DNA from: Elusimicrobia bacterium GWB2_63_16
Lineage (GTDB): Bacteria > Elusimicrobiota > Elusimicrobia > Elusimicrobiales > UBA9959
Assembly (NCBI GenBank): GCA_001799715.1
Contig: MGTZ01000007.1
Span: 1-59,962, forward strand
DNA length: 59,962 bases
Reading direction: 5' to 3'
The notes under the pieces are model-generated. The model made no database searches, was not told the origin of the DNA, and was given only the letters and a program-made list of their open reading frames with translations. How positions within the stretch are numbered: the first letter of the stretch is position 1; each line of letters begins with the position of its first letter. Positions 9,203-17,092 of this stretch are shown piece after piece. Both the position numbers and the translations under genes were made by a program.

Positions 9203-9233
9203 AAAAGGGCCGCGCTGAGCGCGGCCCTTTTTT
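9203..9233. terminator. Bidirectional intrinsic terminator
   Basis: A 9-bp GC stem (9207-9215 with 9219-9227) is flanked by AAAA on the left and TTTTTT on the right. It serves the convergent phosphate transporter and flavoprotein genes. Confidence 0.92.
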
Positions 9234-9248
9234 ATTGGCGCGGCCGGG

Positions 9249-10508
9249 TTACTTTGCCGCCGCGGCGCGGCCGGCCAGCATGCCGGAGGTCCAGGCCAGG
9301 TGCAGGTTATAACCGCCCGAGTCGCCATCGAGGTCCAGCAGCTCCCCCGCCACGTAGAGGCCGGGGACCAGCCTGGAGGCGAAAGTGGCCGGGTCTATTT
9401 CCGCGAGCGCGCAGCCGCCCGCCGTCACCATGGCGTCCTCGAACCCCAGTGAGCCTTTAATGGACACCGGGAAAGACTTGAGCATGGCGGCGAGGCCGTC
9501 CAGGCCCGGCCCTGCCGGTGCGTCCCAGGCGAGGCCGCAGCGGGCGGCGGCGGCCTTTATCAGTTTCTCGTTGAGCAGGCCGCAGGCGAAGTGCCGCAGC
9601 GGCCGGCCCGCGAACAAGGCGGCGCGTTTCTCCAGCAGCGCGGCGAGTTTCTTCTCCGTCAGTTCCGGGAAGAAATCGGCTTCCAGGTAAACCTTGTAAT
9701 CTTTCATGGCCGTGACCGCGGCGCGGCTGAGGTCCAGCACGGCCGGGCCGGAAACCCCGTAAGCGGTGAACAGCAGTTCCCCAGAGCTTTCGGCCACCGG
9801 CTCGCCGTCGAGCATCAGCCGCAGCGCCACGGGCGCCCGGACCCCGTCCAGTTCCTTCAAAAACGTTTCGTTGGACCGCAGCGGGGCTATGACCGGGACC
9901 AGCGGGGAGACCTCATGCCCGAGCGCCCGCAGCAGCGCCGCGCCGGAGGCCGACCCGCCTATCTGGGGGTAGCACGGGCCGCCGGCGGCCAGTATCACGC
10001 GCCGCGCGCCCAGCAGGAACTTTTCGCCGCGCTCCGCCTTCTTCTCCCACTGCGGCGCCACCTTGCAGGCCTCCACCGAGAAGCCCCCGCCGCCGGGAGC
10101 CAGCGCGGTCACTTCCGTCAGCGTCTGTATGCGGCCGCCGCGGAAAGCCAGCTCGTTGGAGAGGGCGCCAACCACGTCCTGCGCGCGCATGGAGCGCGGG
10201 AAAAGGCGCCCGTCGGCTTCCGTGACCCAGAGCAGGCCCAGCCCCTCGAAAAAGGCCGTCACTCCGGCGGGCGGCAGCGCGGCGAAGGTCTTCTTCAGGA
10301 AGGCGGCGGCCGGCGGATGGTAGCGCGCCGGCGTCACCGAGGCGTTGGAGAAATTGCATTTGCCGGCGCCGGTGGACAGGATCTTCCTGCCGGGCACGTG
10401 GTTCTTCTCCAGCACCAGGACCGAAGCCCCGGCGCGGGCCGCCTCCACGGCGGCGGCCAGGCCGGCCGCGCCGGCCCCGGTGACTAACACGTCATACGTC
10501 TTTTCCAT
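9249..10508 (-). CDS. BaiN/RdsA-type (HI0933/YhiN) FAD-dependent oxidoreductase
   Basis: The 419-residue flavoprotein has an N-terminal dinucleotide-binding motif, VTGAGAAGLAAAVEAARAG, at residues 9-27. It carries the family-specific PGRKILSTGAGKCNFSN and a C-terminal FAD-contact region (GLYVAGELLDLDGDSGGYNL). The family reduces flavin-dependent substrates whose physiological identity is mostly unknown. It lies downstream of the aldolase gene on the same strand, separated by palindromic element A, whose left arm begins 15 nt before the ATG; no Shine-Dalgarno was seen. Confidence 0.9.
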   Translation of the reverse strand: MEKTYDVLVTGAGAAGLAAAVEAARAGASVLVLEKNHVPGRKILSTGAGKCNFSNASVTPARYHPPAAAFLKKTFAALPPAGVTAFFEGLGLLWVTEADGRLFPRSMRAQDVVGALSNELAFRGGRIQTLTEVTALAPGGGGFSVEACKVAPQWEKKAERGEKFLLGARRVILAAGGPCYPQIGGSASGAALLRALGHEVSPLVPVIAPLRSNETFLKELDGVRAPVALRLMLDGEPVAESSGELLFTAYGVSGPAVLDLSRAAVTAMKDYKVYLEADFFPELTEKKLAALLEKRAALFAGRPLRHFACGLLNEKLIKAAAARCGLAWDAPAGPGLDGLAAMLKSFPVSIKGSLGFEDAMVTAGGCALAEIDPATFASRLVPGLYVAGELLDLDGDSGGYNLHLAWTSGMLAGRAAAAK

Positions 10509-10522
10509 AAATATTCACGCAA

Positions 10523-10647
10523 CGACAAGGGGACAGGGTTAGCAAAAGCCCCTCGGAGGCCGAGGCTTGCGTAAGCGCCGAGGCCGAGAGCGGCAGGCGC
10601 GGCCACGGTGTGGCCGACGCCGTTTTTGCGTTCCTGTCCCCTTGTCG
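10523..10647 (+). repeat. Palindromic intergenic element A
   Basis: This 125-bp element lies between the aldolase and flavoprotein genes. Its outer arms are a 15-bp perfect inverted repeat (10523-10537 with 10633-10647). Inside are the sub-terminal motifs GGTTAGCAAAAGCC and CGTTTTTGCGTTCCTG, then GAGGCTTGCGTA (10562-10573) and a GGCCACGGTGTGGCC hairpin (10601-10615). The termini from CAGG inward match element B. The sequence outside CAGG differs from B but is perfectly self-complementary: CGACAAGGGGA against TCCCCTTGTCG, which would join as a 22-bp palindrome. No coding potential was seen. Confidence 0.8.
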
Positions 10648-10651
10648 ACGC

Positions 10652-11629
10652 CTACACCCTGCCGGCGCTGCCGAGCACGGTGGCGTTCTTGTCCATGTAC
10701 ATCTTTATCAGCTCTTCGCGGGCCGGGCCCAGGTACTTGCGCGGGTCGAACTCGGTGGGCTTCTCGGCGAAGACCTTGCGGATCACCGCGGTCATCACCA
10801 GGCGGCCGTCGGAATCGATATTGATCTTGCAGACGGCGCTCTTGGCGGCGCGGCGCAGCTGCTCGGCGGAGACGCCTACGGCGTTCTCCATCTTGCCGCC
10901 GTACTTGTTAATCATGTCTATATATTCGTTGAGCACCGAAGAGGCGCCGTGCAGCACGATCGGGAAGCCGGGGATGCGCTTCTCGCATTCCTCGAGGATG
11001 TCGAAGCGCAGGGGCGGGGCGCTCTCTCCGGGCTTCACCTTGAACTTGAAGGCGCCGTGGCTGGTGCCGATGGAGATGGCCAGCGAGTCCACGCCGGTCT
11101 TCTTGACGAAATCCTCGACCTGCGCGGGGTCGGTGTAGTTGGAATGCTCGTGGGAGACCTCGTCCTCGATGCCGGCCAGCACGCCCAGTTCGCCCTCGAC
11201 GGTGACGTCGTATTTGTGCGCGTATTCCACGACCTCTTTAGTGATCTCCACGTTCTTCTCGTAGGGGTGGTGGGAGGCGTCTATCATGACGGAGGAGAAG
11301 CCGTTGTCGATGCAGCTCTTGCACAACTCCACGGTGTCGCCGTGGTCGAGGTGCAGGGCCACCGGCACGGGGCCTTCCTTGAACTCCTTGATCATCTCCA
11401 TCGCGCCGCGGCCCATCCAGCGCAGCAGCGTGGCGTTGGCGTAATCGCGCGCGCCCTTCGAGAGCTGCAGGATCACCGGCGAGCGGCTGCGGCAGCAGGC
11501 GGTCAGGATGGCCTGCAACTGCTCCATGTTGTTGAAATTGTAGGCGGGAACGGCGTAGCCGTCCTTCATGGCGTTCTTGAACATCTCGCGGGTATTTACG
11601 AAACCGAGCTCTTTGTATGATACGGGCAT
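10652..11629 (-). CDS. fba: Class II fructose-bisphosphate aldolase
   Basis: The 325-residue zinc-dependent aldolase cleaves fructose 1,6-bisphosphate to DHAP and glyceraldehyde 3-phosphate in glycolysis and gluconeogenesis. Family motifs visible are VPAYNFNN near residue 27, the metal-site VALHLDHGDT near 90, the YEKNVEIT and VEGELGVLAG motifs, ISIGTSHGAFK, and VLHGASSV near 225. A GGAGG ribosome binding site precedes the ATG, and a strong promoter lies 34-61 nt further upstream. A slightly divergent class II subgroup is possible, but the enzymatic assignment is solid. Confidence 0.94.
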   Translation of the reverse strand: MPVSYKELGFVNTREMFKNAMKDGYAVPAYNFNNMEQLQAILTACCRSRSPVILQLSKGARDYANATLLRWMGRGAMEMIKEFKEGPVPVALHLDHGDTVELCKSCIDNGFSSVMIDASHHPYEKNVEITKEVVEYAHKYDVTVEGELGVLAGIEDEVSHEHSNYTDPAQVEDFVKKTGVDSLAISIGTSHGAFKFKVKPGESAPPLRFDILEECEKRIPGFPIVLHGASSVLNEYIDMINKYGGKMENAVGVSAEQLRRAAKSAVCKINIDSDGRLVMTAVIRKVFAEKPTEFDPRKYLGPAREELIKMYMDKNATVLGSAGRV

Positions 11630-11662
11630 ATTGTCCTCCGGCTGAAATTGCGCTGCAAAACC

Positions 11663-11690
11663 ATTATATGAATTAAAACGGCGCCGTCAA
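11663..11690 (-). promoter_or_regulatory. Sigma-70-type promoter for fba
   Basis: On the minus strand TTGACG (11685-11690) and TATAAT (11663-11668) are spaced by 16 nt, upstream of the aldolase start at 11629. Confidence 0.75.
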
Positions 11691-11801
11691 AACTTACTTC
11701 CCCCCAATGAAATTTGCTAAAATACATTATTCCGCCTTTCCTGCACAATGCGATGCGCGGGGTCAGGGGGTCGGGGAACTAACGGGGACAACGGAGGGAA
11801 A

Positions 11802-12251
11802 ATGCAGCAACAGGAAAAACCGTATCTTACTGGCAGGGCCTTCTTATTCAGCATACATAAGGGCGAGGACCTGCTGCAGGCGATCCAATATTTCTGCCAC
11901 CACCACCAGGTCCGCTGCGGCCTGATAAACGCCATCGGCGCCGTGGAGAAGGCGGTATTCAGCGTCTACGACCAGAAGGCCAAGAAGTACAACAAGCTGA
12001 CGATAGAGAAGGAACTCGAGATCCTGTCCCTCTCCGGCAACATCAGCCTGTTCGACGACAAGCCCATGGTGCACGCGCACGCTATGTTCTCCGACAACGA
12101 GGGCAAGGCCTTCGGCGGCCACCTCGTGGCCGGCTCGCGCGTTTTCAGCGCCGAGGTCTTCATACAGGAACTCACCGGCGACATCAAGGTGCGCAAACTG
12201 GAGAAAGCCACGCAGCTGCCGCTGTGGGCCAACCCGGTCTGCCTTAAATGA
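11802..12251 (+). CDS. PPC (DUF296)-domain protein
   Basis: The 149-residue protein matches the stand-alone bacterial and archaeal PPC/DUF296 fold. It has an early KGEDLLQAIQYFC helix, the GLINAIGAVEKAVFSVYD strand region, and the MVHAHAMFSD...GGHLVAGSRVFSAEVFI core with clustered histidines. In plants the domain accompanies AT-hooks; bacterial stand-alone members form trimers of unknown function. The start at 11802 is chosen because GGAGG sits just upstream; the frame stays open to 11748 but that part is low-complexity. Its stop overlaps the era start by 4 nt, so it heads the era operon. Confidence 0.85.
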   Translation: MQQQEKPYLTGRAFLFSIHKGEDLLQAIQYFCHHHQVRCGLINAIGAVEKAVFSVYDQKAKKYNKLTIEKELEILSLSGNISLFDDKPMVHAHAMFSDNEGKAFGGHLVAGSRVFSAEVFIQELTGDIKVRKLEKATQLPLWANPVCLK

Positions 12252-13198
12252 CGGACGGCGGACCTGAACCCACGGATGGAGGCGGCCTGATACCGCCTCC
12301 ATCTTCATTCCGGGCCGGCTTCGTGCCCATCACCGGCCTGCCCAACGCCGGCAAGTCGACGCTGATGAACGCGCTGTGCGGCACGCGTCTCTCCATCATC
12401 TCGGAAAAACCGCAGACCACCCGCAACAATATCCTGGGCATCCTCAACGGCAAGGATTACCAGGCCGTTTTCGTGGACACCCCCGGCTTCCTGCGCGCGC
12501 GCAACATGTTCGAGCGCAGCATGGAAGGCGCCATCAAGCGCGCCGCCGCCGAGGAAGGGGACCTCTGTATCCTCATCGTCGAGCCGGGCCTCCCCCCGGA
12601 GGACAAGATCCCGCTGTTCGACCCGCTCAAGCAGGTGCGCTGCCCGCTTTACCTGGTCATCAACAAGCTGGACAAGGAAAAGACCGGCGACCGCGCCAAG
12701 GCCGCGGAAGACTTCTATTCCCGGCTGCTCACCATAGACAAGGTTTTTCACGTTTCCGCGCTCACCGGCGGCGGCCTGAAGGAACTGCGCGCCGGCCTCA
12801 AGGCCGCGCTGCCGGAACATCCCCCCTACTACCCCGTGGACCAGGTCACCGACCGCTGGGAGAAGTTCTACGCCGCGGAGATAATCCGGGAACAGATCTT
12901 CAAGATGTACACCCAGGAGATCCCCTACTCCTGCGCGGTGGAGATAGAGGTTTTCAGGGAAGCGCCCGGCGAGGACGACCAGATCCTGGCCGCGGTGCAC
13001 GTGGCGCGCGCCGGGCAGAAACCCATCATCATCGGCAAAGGCGGCGCCGCCATCGCCCGGCTGCGCGAGGCTTCGGCCAAGGCCATCGGTTCTTTCCTCC
13101 ACCGCCCGGTGGAGCTGCACCTCACGGTCAAGGTGACCCCCGGCTGGCAGGATAACCCCGTTTTCCTGAAAGAAATCGGTTTCTATGACAAGAAGTAG
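12248..13198 (+). CDS. era: GTPase Era (30S ribosome assembly)
   Basis: The 316-residue Era binds 16S rRNA near its 3' end and acts in 30S subunit maturation. It shows G1 GLPNAGKST at about residues 29-37, G3 DTPGF, G4 NKLD and G5 SALTGGG. A C-terminal KH domain follows with GQKPIIIGKGGAAI near residue 255. A proline-rich leader of about 20 residues (PEPTDGGGLIPPPSS) before the G domain is longer than in typical Era, and the true start could lie slightly downstream. It overlaps the PPC gene by 4 nt and the following membrane protein gene by 14 nt. Confidence 0.95.
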   Translation: MTDGGPEPTDGGGLIPPPSSFRAGFVPITGLPNAGKSTLMNALCGTRLSIISEKPQTTRNNILGILNGKDYQAVFVDTPGFLRARNMFERSMEGAIKRAAAEEGDLCILIVEPGLPPEDKIPLFDPLKQVRCPLYLVINKLDKEKTGDRAKAAEDFYSRLLTIDKVFHVSALTGGGLKELRAGLKAALPEHPPYYPVDQVTDRWEKFYAAEIIREQIFKMYTQEIPYSCAVEIEVFREAPGEDDQILAAVHVARAGQKPIIIGKGGAAIARLREASAKAIGSFLHRPVELHLTVKVTPGWQDNPVFLKEIGFYDKK

Positions 13199-13658
13199 CG
13201 GAGAGGAGCGGGTGGTCTACGCGCTGGCGGCATACCTCGGCGCCTCGCTGCTGGCCACCGTACTGCTGCTGCTGCTCTCGCTGGCGTCGATGAAACTGTT
13301 CTTCGCCGCCGCGCGCTACGCGCTGGGGCCGGAGGCGGTATACTGGCTCAAGCCCGCGCTTTACGACTCGGCGGGTTTCGCCCTCGCCTCTGCCGGCACC
13401 GCGCTGGCCCAGTACTTCCTGGTCAGCCTGCTGCGGCGCGCAGCCGACGAGAAAATGTTCCTCGCCGTCATCTGCGGCTTCACCGCGCTGTTCTGCGGCC
13501 TGCTCTTCTGGCGGACCGCGCTGTTCTCCAGCCTGGGCGCCTACGGCCTCTCCGGCCTGACCGTCACGCTGGCCGCACTCCTGGGCGGCCTGGAAGCGGT
13601 TTACCAGGCCGACACGGAGAATCCGTGGCCGCCTTCGGTCTCCTCTCTGTTCCGTTAA
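13185..13658 (+). CDS. Small polytopic membrane protein, unknown
   Basis: The 157-residue protein has about four predicted transmembrane segments (around residues 12-35, 60-80, 90-110 and 115-135). A short charged N-terminus precedes them and there is no recognisable domain. The start overlaps the last 14 nt of era, so it is translated from the same transcript. It ends 2 nt before the convergent radical SAM gene with no terminator between them. I do not recognise the family. Confidence 0.7.
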   Translation: MTRSSGEERVVYALAAYLGASLLATVLLLLLSLASMKLFFAAARYALGPEAVYWLKPALYDSAGFALASAGTALAQYFLVSLLRRAADEKMFLAVICGFTALFCGLLFWRTALFSSLGAYGLSGLTVTLAALLGGLEAVYQADTENPWPPSVSSLFR

Positions 13659-13659
13659 T

Positions 13660-14691
13660 TTATTCCCAGACGCCGGGGATCTTCTGTCCGCAGGGGCAGG
13701 CGCCCCCGGGGCCGAGCAGGTTCGCCTTTACGGCGAACCCCTCGCGCTCTATCACCCGCCTTCCGCAGGCCGGGCAGGCGGTGTGCTGCCCCTGCGCGCC
13801 CCGCACGTTGCCGCAGTAGACGTAGCGCAGGCCGGCGGCAAGACCGAGGGCCCGGCCGCGGGCGAGCGTCTCCGGCGGGGTGGGCCGGGCGCCGGCCATC
13901 TTGTAGTCCGGGTGAAAAGCCGTAAGGTGCCAGGGGATATCCGGCGACAGCCCGGCGAGGAAGCCGGCCATTTCCCCTATCTCGCCGTCGGAATCGTTGA
14001 AGCCGGGGATCAGGAGCGTCACGACCTCCAGCCAGAAGCCGGCCTCCCGGATGGCGCGTATGCCGTCGAGGACCCTGTCCAGCCTGGCCCCGCAGACCTT
14101 GGAGTAATTTTCGGCGCTGAAGCATTTTAAGTCCACTTTCCAGAGGTCCATCACCGGCCGCAGCAGCGCGACGGCCTCCGGCGTGGCGTAGCCGTTGGAG
14201 ACGAAAGCCGAGCGCAGGCCCAGCTTTTTCCCCTCGGTGAAGACGGCGGCGGCCCATTCCGCGGTTATCAGGGGCTCGTTATAGGTGGAGACCAGCAAAC
14301 GCGCCCCGGCCTCCTCTGCGGCCGCGGCCAGCGACGAGGCGGAGACCTCCTCCGGCTCGGCGCCGGCGCCGGAGGCGGAGGCCAGGTCGGAGATCTGCCA
14401 GTTCTGGCAGAAGCCGCAGCGGAAGTTGCAGCCGTACATGCCGAAGGAAAGCGTGCGCGCTCCGGGCAGAGCGTGGAAGAAGGGCTTCTTCTCTATCGGG
14501 TCGGGAGCGGCGCCGGAAACGTAGCCCCACGGGGCCCGCAGCGCGCCGCCCCGGACAAAGCGCACGCCGCAGATGCCGGCGCCCCCCTCGGGGACCGCGC
14601 AGCGGTGCGCGCAGGCCAGGCAGCGTACCCGGCCGCCGGCAAGTTTTTCGGAGAGGGCGGCCTCGCGCGATAATTGAGGATGAAAAAGCAT
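13660..14691 (-). CDS. AmrS-like radical SAM protein (AmmeMemoRadiSam type, PflA-related)
   Basis: The 343-residue protein has an N-terminal cysteine-rich segment (VRCLACAHRCAVPEGGAGICGVR) and the radical SAM cluster motif C-N-F-R-C-G-F-C (CX3CX2C). STYNEPLITAEW and GFNDSDGEI motifs and a second zinc-like Cys cluster near the end (CPACGRR, ACPCG) follow. This matches the AmmeMemoRadiSam system radical SAM protein. The start at 14691 overlaps the kinase stop by 1 nt (TGATG) with a GGGGAG site upstream; the frame stays open to 14805 but inside the upstream gene. The AMMECR1 and Memo partners are not in this window. Confidence 0.88.
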   Translation of the reverse strand: MLFHPQLSREAALSEKLAGGRVRCLACAHRCAVPEGGAGICGVRFVRGGALRAPWGYVSGAAPDPIEKKPFFHALPGARTLSFGMYGCNFRCGFCQNWQISDLASASGAGAEPEEVSASSLAAAAEEAGARLLVSTYNEPLITAEWAAAVFTEGKKLGLRSAFVSNGYATPEAVALLRPVMDLWKVDLKCFSAENYSKVCGARLDRVLDGIRAIREAGFWLEVVTLLIPGFNDSDGEIGEMAGFLAGLSPDIPWHLTAFHPDYKMAGARPTPPETLARGRALGLAAGLRYVYCGNVRGAQGQHTACPACGRRVIEREGFAVKANLLGPGGACPCGQKIPGVWE

Positions 14692-15587
14692 CAGCTCCCC
14701 TGCAGGCTGGGCTTGGGGGCTATGACTTTGAGGGCGGAGGGCAGCACCGTGAAGCGGATGCGTCCGTCGTGGGAGTAGAAATCCTCGCCGTCGAGGTGGT
14801 ACCACGCGCCCCCGCCGCAGTTGAACTCAATAACGCGGCCCTTGTAAGCGGAATAGATACCGGGGTGCCGGTCCAGCGTGCCGCGGAACAGGGCCGGCAC
14901 GGCGGCCAGCAGCCTGTACAACGGGGCTTTTTTCACGGAAACGAGGTCTAGCAGGCCGTCGTCGATGTAGGCGCCGGGGGCCATGCGCGCCCCGCCGCCG
15001 TACTGCACGCCGTTGAGCACCGCGTTGACCATGGCCAGCAGTTCCAGGCGGCGGCCGTCGAGGTTGACGGTAACCGGGGCAGGCTTATAGGAGATCAGGC
15101 GCCTGGCGGCGTGCCACACATAGGGCAGGATGCCGCGCCGTGAGCCGAGCGAATTAAAATCGTGCGCCACCTCGGCGTCCAGCCCCACGCCCCCGGAAAC
15201 CAGGAACGGGCGCCCGTTGGCCAGGCCAGCGTCCACCGGCCGGGGTTCCCACTTGAGCAGTCCCGCCAGAGCGGCGTCGAAGTCCAGCGGGATATACAGG
15301 TTGCGGGCCAGACCGTTGCCGGAGCCGCAGGGGAGAATACCCAGCGCGGCGCCCTTGCCGATGAGCGGGATGGCGGCCTCGCGGATGGTGCCGTCGCCGC
15401 CCGCCGCCACGACTCGGGAGAAGCCCGCCAGCACGGCGCGCGAAGAAAGTTCGGAGGCGTGGTCGCGGGCCTCTGTAAAAGCTATCTCGCAGCGCAGTTT
15501 GCGGCCGGAGAAAAAGCGTTCTATGCGCTCGCGTACGGAGCCGTGACGCAGGCCGGCCTTGGGATTGATGATAAAAAAATAGGACAT
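14691..15587 (-). CDS. Diacylglycerol kinase-family lipid kinase (DagK/YegS-like)
   Basis: The 298-residue protein has the DAGK catalytic domain. INPKAG lies at residues 6-11, the nucleotide-binding AAGGDGTIREAA near residue 61, and LGILPCGSGNGLARNL near 85, with a C-terminal beta-sandwich containing IDDGLLDLVSV. Such enzymes phosphorylate diacylglycerol, undecaprenol or related lipids with ATP at the membrane. It follows the upstream unknown gene with no gap and overlaps the radical SAM gene by 1 nt, so the three form one translationally coupled minus-strand operon. Confidence 0.92.
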   Translation of the reverse strand: MSYFFIINPKAGLRHGSVRERIERFFSGRKLRCEIAFTEARDHASELSSRAVLAGFSRVVAAGGDGTIREAAIPLIGKGAALGILPCGSGNGLARNLYIPLDFDAALAGLLKWEPRPVDAGLANGRPFLVSGGVGLDAEVAHDFNSLGSRRGILPYVWHAARRLISYKPAPVTVNLDGRRLELLAMVNAVLNGVQYGGGARMAPGAYIDDGLLDLVSVKKAPLYRLLAAVPALFRGTLDRHPGIYSAYKGRVIEFNCGGGAWYHLDGEDFYSHDGRIRFTVLPSALKVIAPKPSLQGS

Positions 15588-16241
15588 CTACTCTGTGGCG
15601 CTGAGGCCCGTGGCCCAGTCCGCCTTGCCGCCGGTGGGCTCTATGGCCAGCAGCGTATTGCCGGCCGCCGACGAGCCCTTGCCGCAGCGGAAGCGCACTT
15701 TATACACATAGCCGATGCGCAGGTCCGGCTTCGGCCCGAGCACGCCGGAGTCTTCCACGTAAAGGTAGTCGATCTCCTTAGCCCGGCCCGAATAGACCAA
15801 ATTGAGCCGCCAGCCGGCTGGCACGCGCTTGGCGGTTATCATCTGCAGCTGCATCTCCAGGTCGCGGCCCTCGTAGCGTTCGGGGCGGGCGAAGAAGTCG
15901 TCCTCTTCCCCCCGCAGCGCGCGCTGCGCGGGCTGGGGAGCCTCTTCCATGACGATCTCCGCGGGGCGGGGCGCCGCGGGGGCTATGACGGGAGCCGGCG
16001 CGGGCGGCGCCGGTTCTTCCTCCTCCGGCTCCAGGTCAGGCGGCGCCTCGGGCTCCTCGGACCCCGCCCCCTCCTCGCCCTCGGCCCGCGCCGAAGGTTG
16101 CGGGGAGTAGGGGGTCTGGAAAGAGGCCGGGTGGGCCGGGGGCTTGGAGGGATAGAACTTGTCCTTAAGTATGAAGCCCAGGATGATGCCTATGAAGAAA
16201 AGGAGGAAAGTGTTCAGCGCCCTGAGGCGGAAGAAATTCAT
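15588..16241 (-). CDS. Single-pass membrane protein with Pro/Glu-rich linker, unknown
   Basis: The 217-residue protein has one N-terminal transmembrane segment (LNTFLLFFIGIILGFIL). A strongly acidic, proline-rich linker spans about residues 35-105, and a C-terminal globular part of about 110 residues (YVYKVRFRCGKG, LLAIEPTGG) follows. The layout suggests a periplasmic domain held away from the inner membrane. No family recognised. Its stop abuts the lipid kinase ATG. It is divergent from the FecR-type gene. Confidence 0.75.
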   Translation of the reverse strand: MNFFRLRALNTFLLFFIGIILGFILKDKFYPSKPPAHPASFQTPYSPQPSARAEGEEGAGSEEPEAPPDLEPEEEEPAPPAPAPVIAPAAPRPAEIVMEEAPQPAQRALRGEEDDFFARPERYEGRDLEMQLQMITAKRVPAGWRLNLVYSGRAKEIDYLYVEDSGVLGPKPDLRIGYVYKVRFRCGKGSSAAGNTLLAIEPTGGKADWATGLSATE

Positions 16242-16298
16242 GTCTTGATTTTATAATATTTGCGGTATATTGTATATTTGAGGGATACGGAGGATTTT

Positions 16299-17033
16299 AT
16301 GAAAAAAATATTATTGGCCGCGGCCCTGTTCCTTCCCGCGCTACCGCTGTTCGCCGCGCCTTCAGGCTGCCTCTATGACCTGTCCGGCCCGGTGGAAATA
16401 TTCAAGGCCGGCGCGCCCGGCTGGGCCCCCGCGCGCAAGGGCGACGCCCTGGACCAGGGTGACCGGGTGCGCACCGGCGAGAAGGCCTGGTGCGAGCTCC
16501 TGCTGCGCGACGGCAGCTACATTAAACTGGACGCCGGCTCCGAGACCGCCGCCGACGAGCTGAAGACCGCGGCCGGAGAGCGCGCTTTCTCCTTCTCCTT
16601 TCTCAAGGGGAAGGCCCTGTGGATGGCGTCCCGGCTAAAGGCCAAGACCCTCTCCAAGTTCTCGGTCCGGACGCCATCGGCGGTCTGCGCGGTGCGCGGC
16701 ACCGATTTCTCCATAGCCGTCTCCACGGCCGGCGAAACCACGGTGGGCCTGTTCGAAGGGGCGGTAGCCGTGACCGGCGCCTCGCAGGAGACCGAGATCG
16801 TCGCCGGCCAGGAGGCCTACGCGGGGCCGGGCGGGCTGACGGTGGAGGGCAGGCTCTCGAAGTTCATGCGGGCCGAGGAACGCCGCTGCGCCAAAGTCCG
16901 CGGCAGGGTAGCGGGGCTGCGCAAGCGCCTGGCCGAGCGTGAAACCTTCCTCGACGAGTATATGGATAAGCAGGCCAAAAAACTGGCCGATTTCGACGCG
17001 CGCCGCGAGGAAAGGCTCAAGGGCCGCAAATAA
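16299..17033 (+). CDS. Secreted FecR-domain protein with C-terminal coiled coil
   Basis: The 244-residue protein has a signal peptide (MKKILLAAALFLPALPLFAA) and a FecR domain: LDQGDRVRTGEKAWCELLLRDGSYIKLD, then SVRTPSAVCAVRGTDFSI and FEGAVAV. A charged helical C-terminus of about 60 residues rich in Arg/Lys/Glu follows. Unlike iron-signalling FecR there is no cytoplasmic anti-sigma part or membrane anchor and no sigma gene nearby, so a structural or sensory periplasmic role is more likely. The start at 16299 has GGAGG upstream; the longer frame from 16260 lacks one. Confidence 0.85.
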   Translation: MKKILLAAALFLPALPLFAAPSGCLYDLSGPVEIFKAGAPGWAPARKGDALDQGDRVRTGEKAWCELLLRDGSYIKLDAGSETAADELKTAAGERAFSFSFLKGKALWMASRLKAKTLSKFSVRTPSAVCAVRGTDFSIAVSTAGETTVGLFEGAVAVTGASQETEIVAGQEAYAGPGGLTVEGRLSKFMRAEERRCAKVRGRVAGLRKRLAERETFLDEYMDKQAKKLADFDARREERLKGRK

Positions 17034-17050
17034 CCCGCCAGCCAAAAGAA

Positions 17051-17077
17051 AAAGGCCGGGACAGCCCGGCCTTTCTT
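17051..17077. terminator. Bidirectional intrinsic terminator
   Basis: A 10-bp stem (17051-17060 with 17065-17074) with an ACAG loop is followed by a T-rich tract on both strands, and is strongest on the minus strand. It separates the convergent FecR and lipoprotein genes. Confidence 0.9.
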
Positions 17078-17092
17078 CATTTCCGCGGAATC

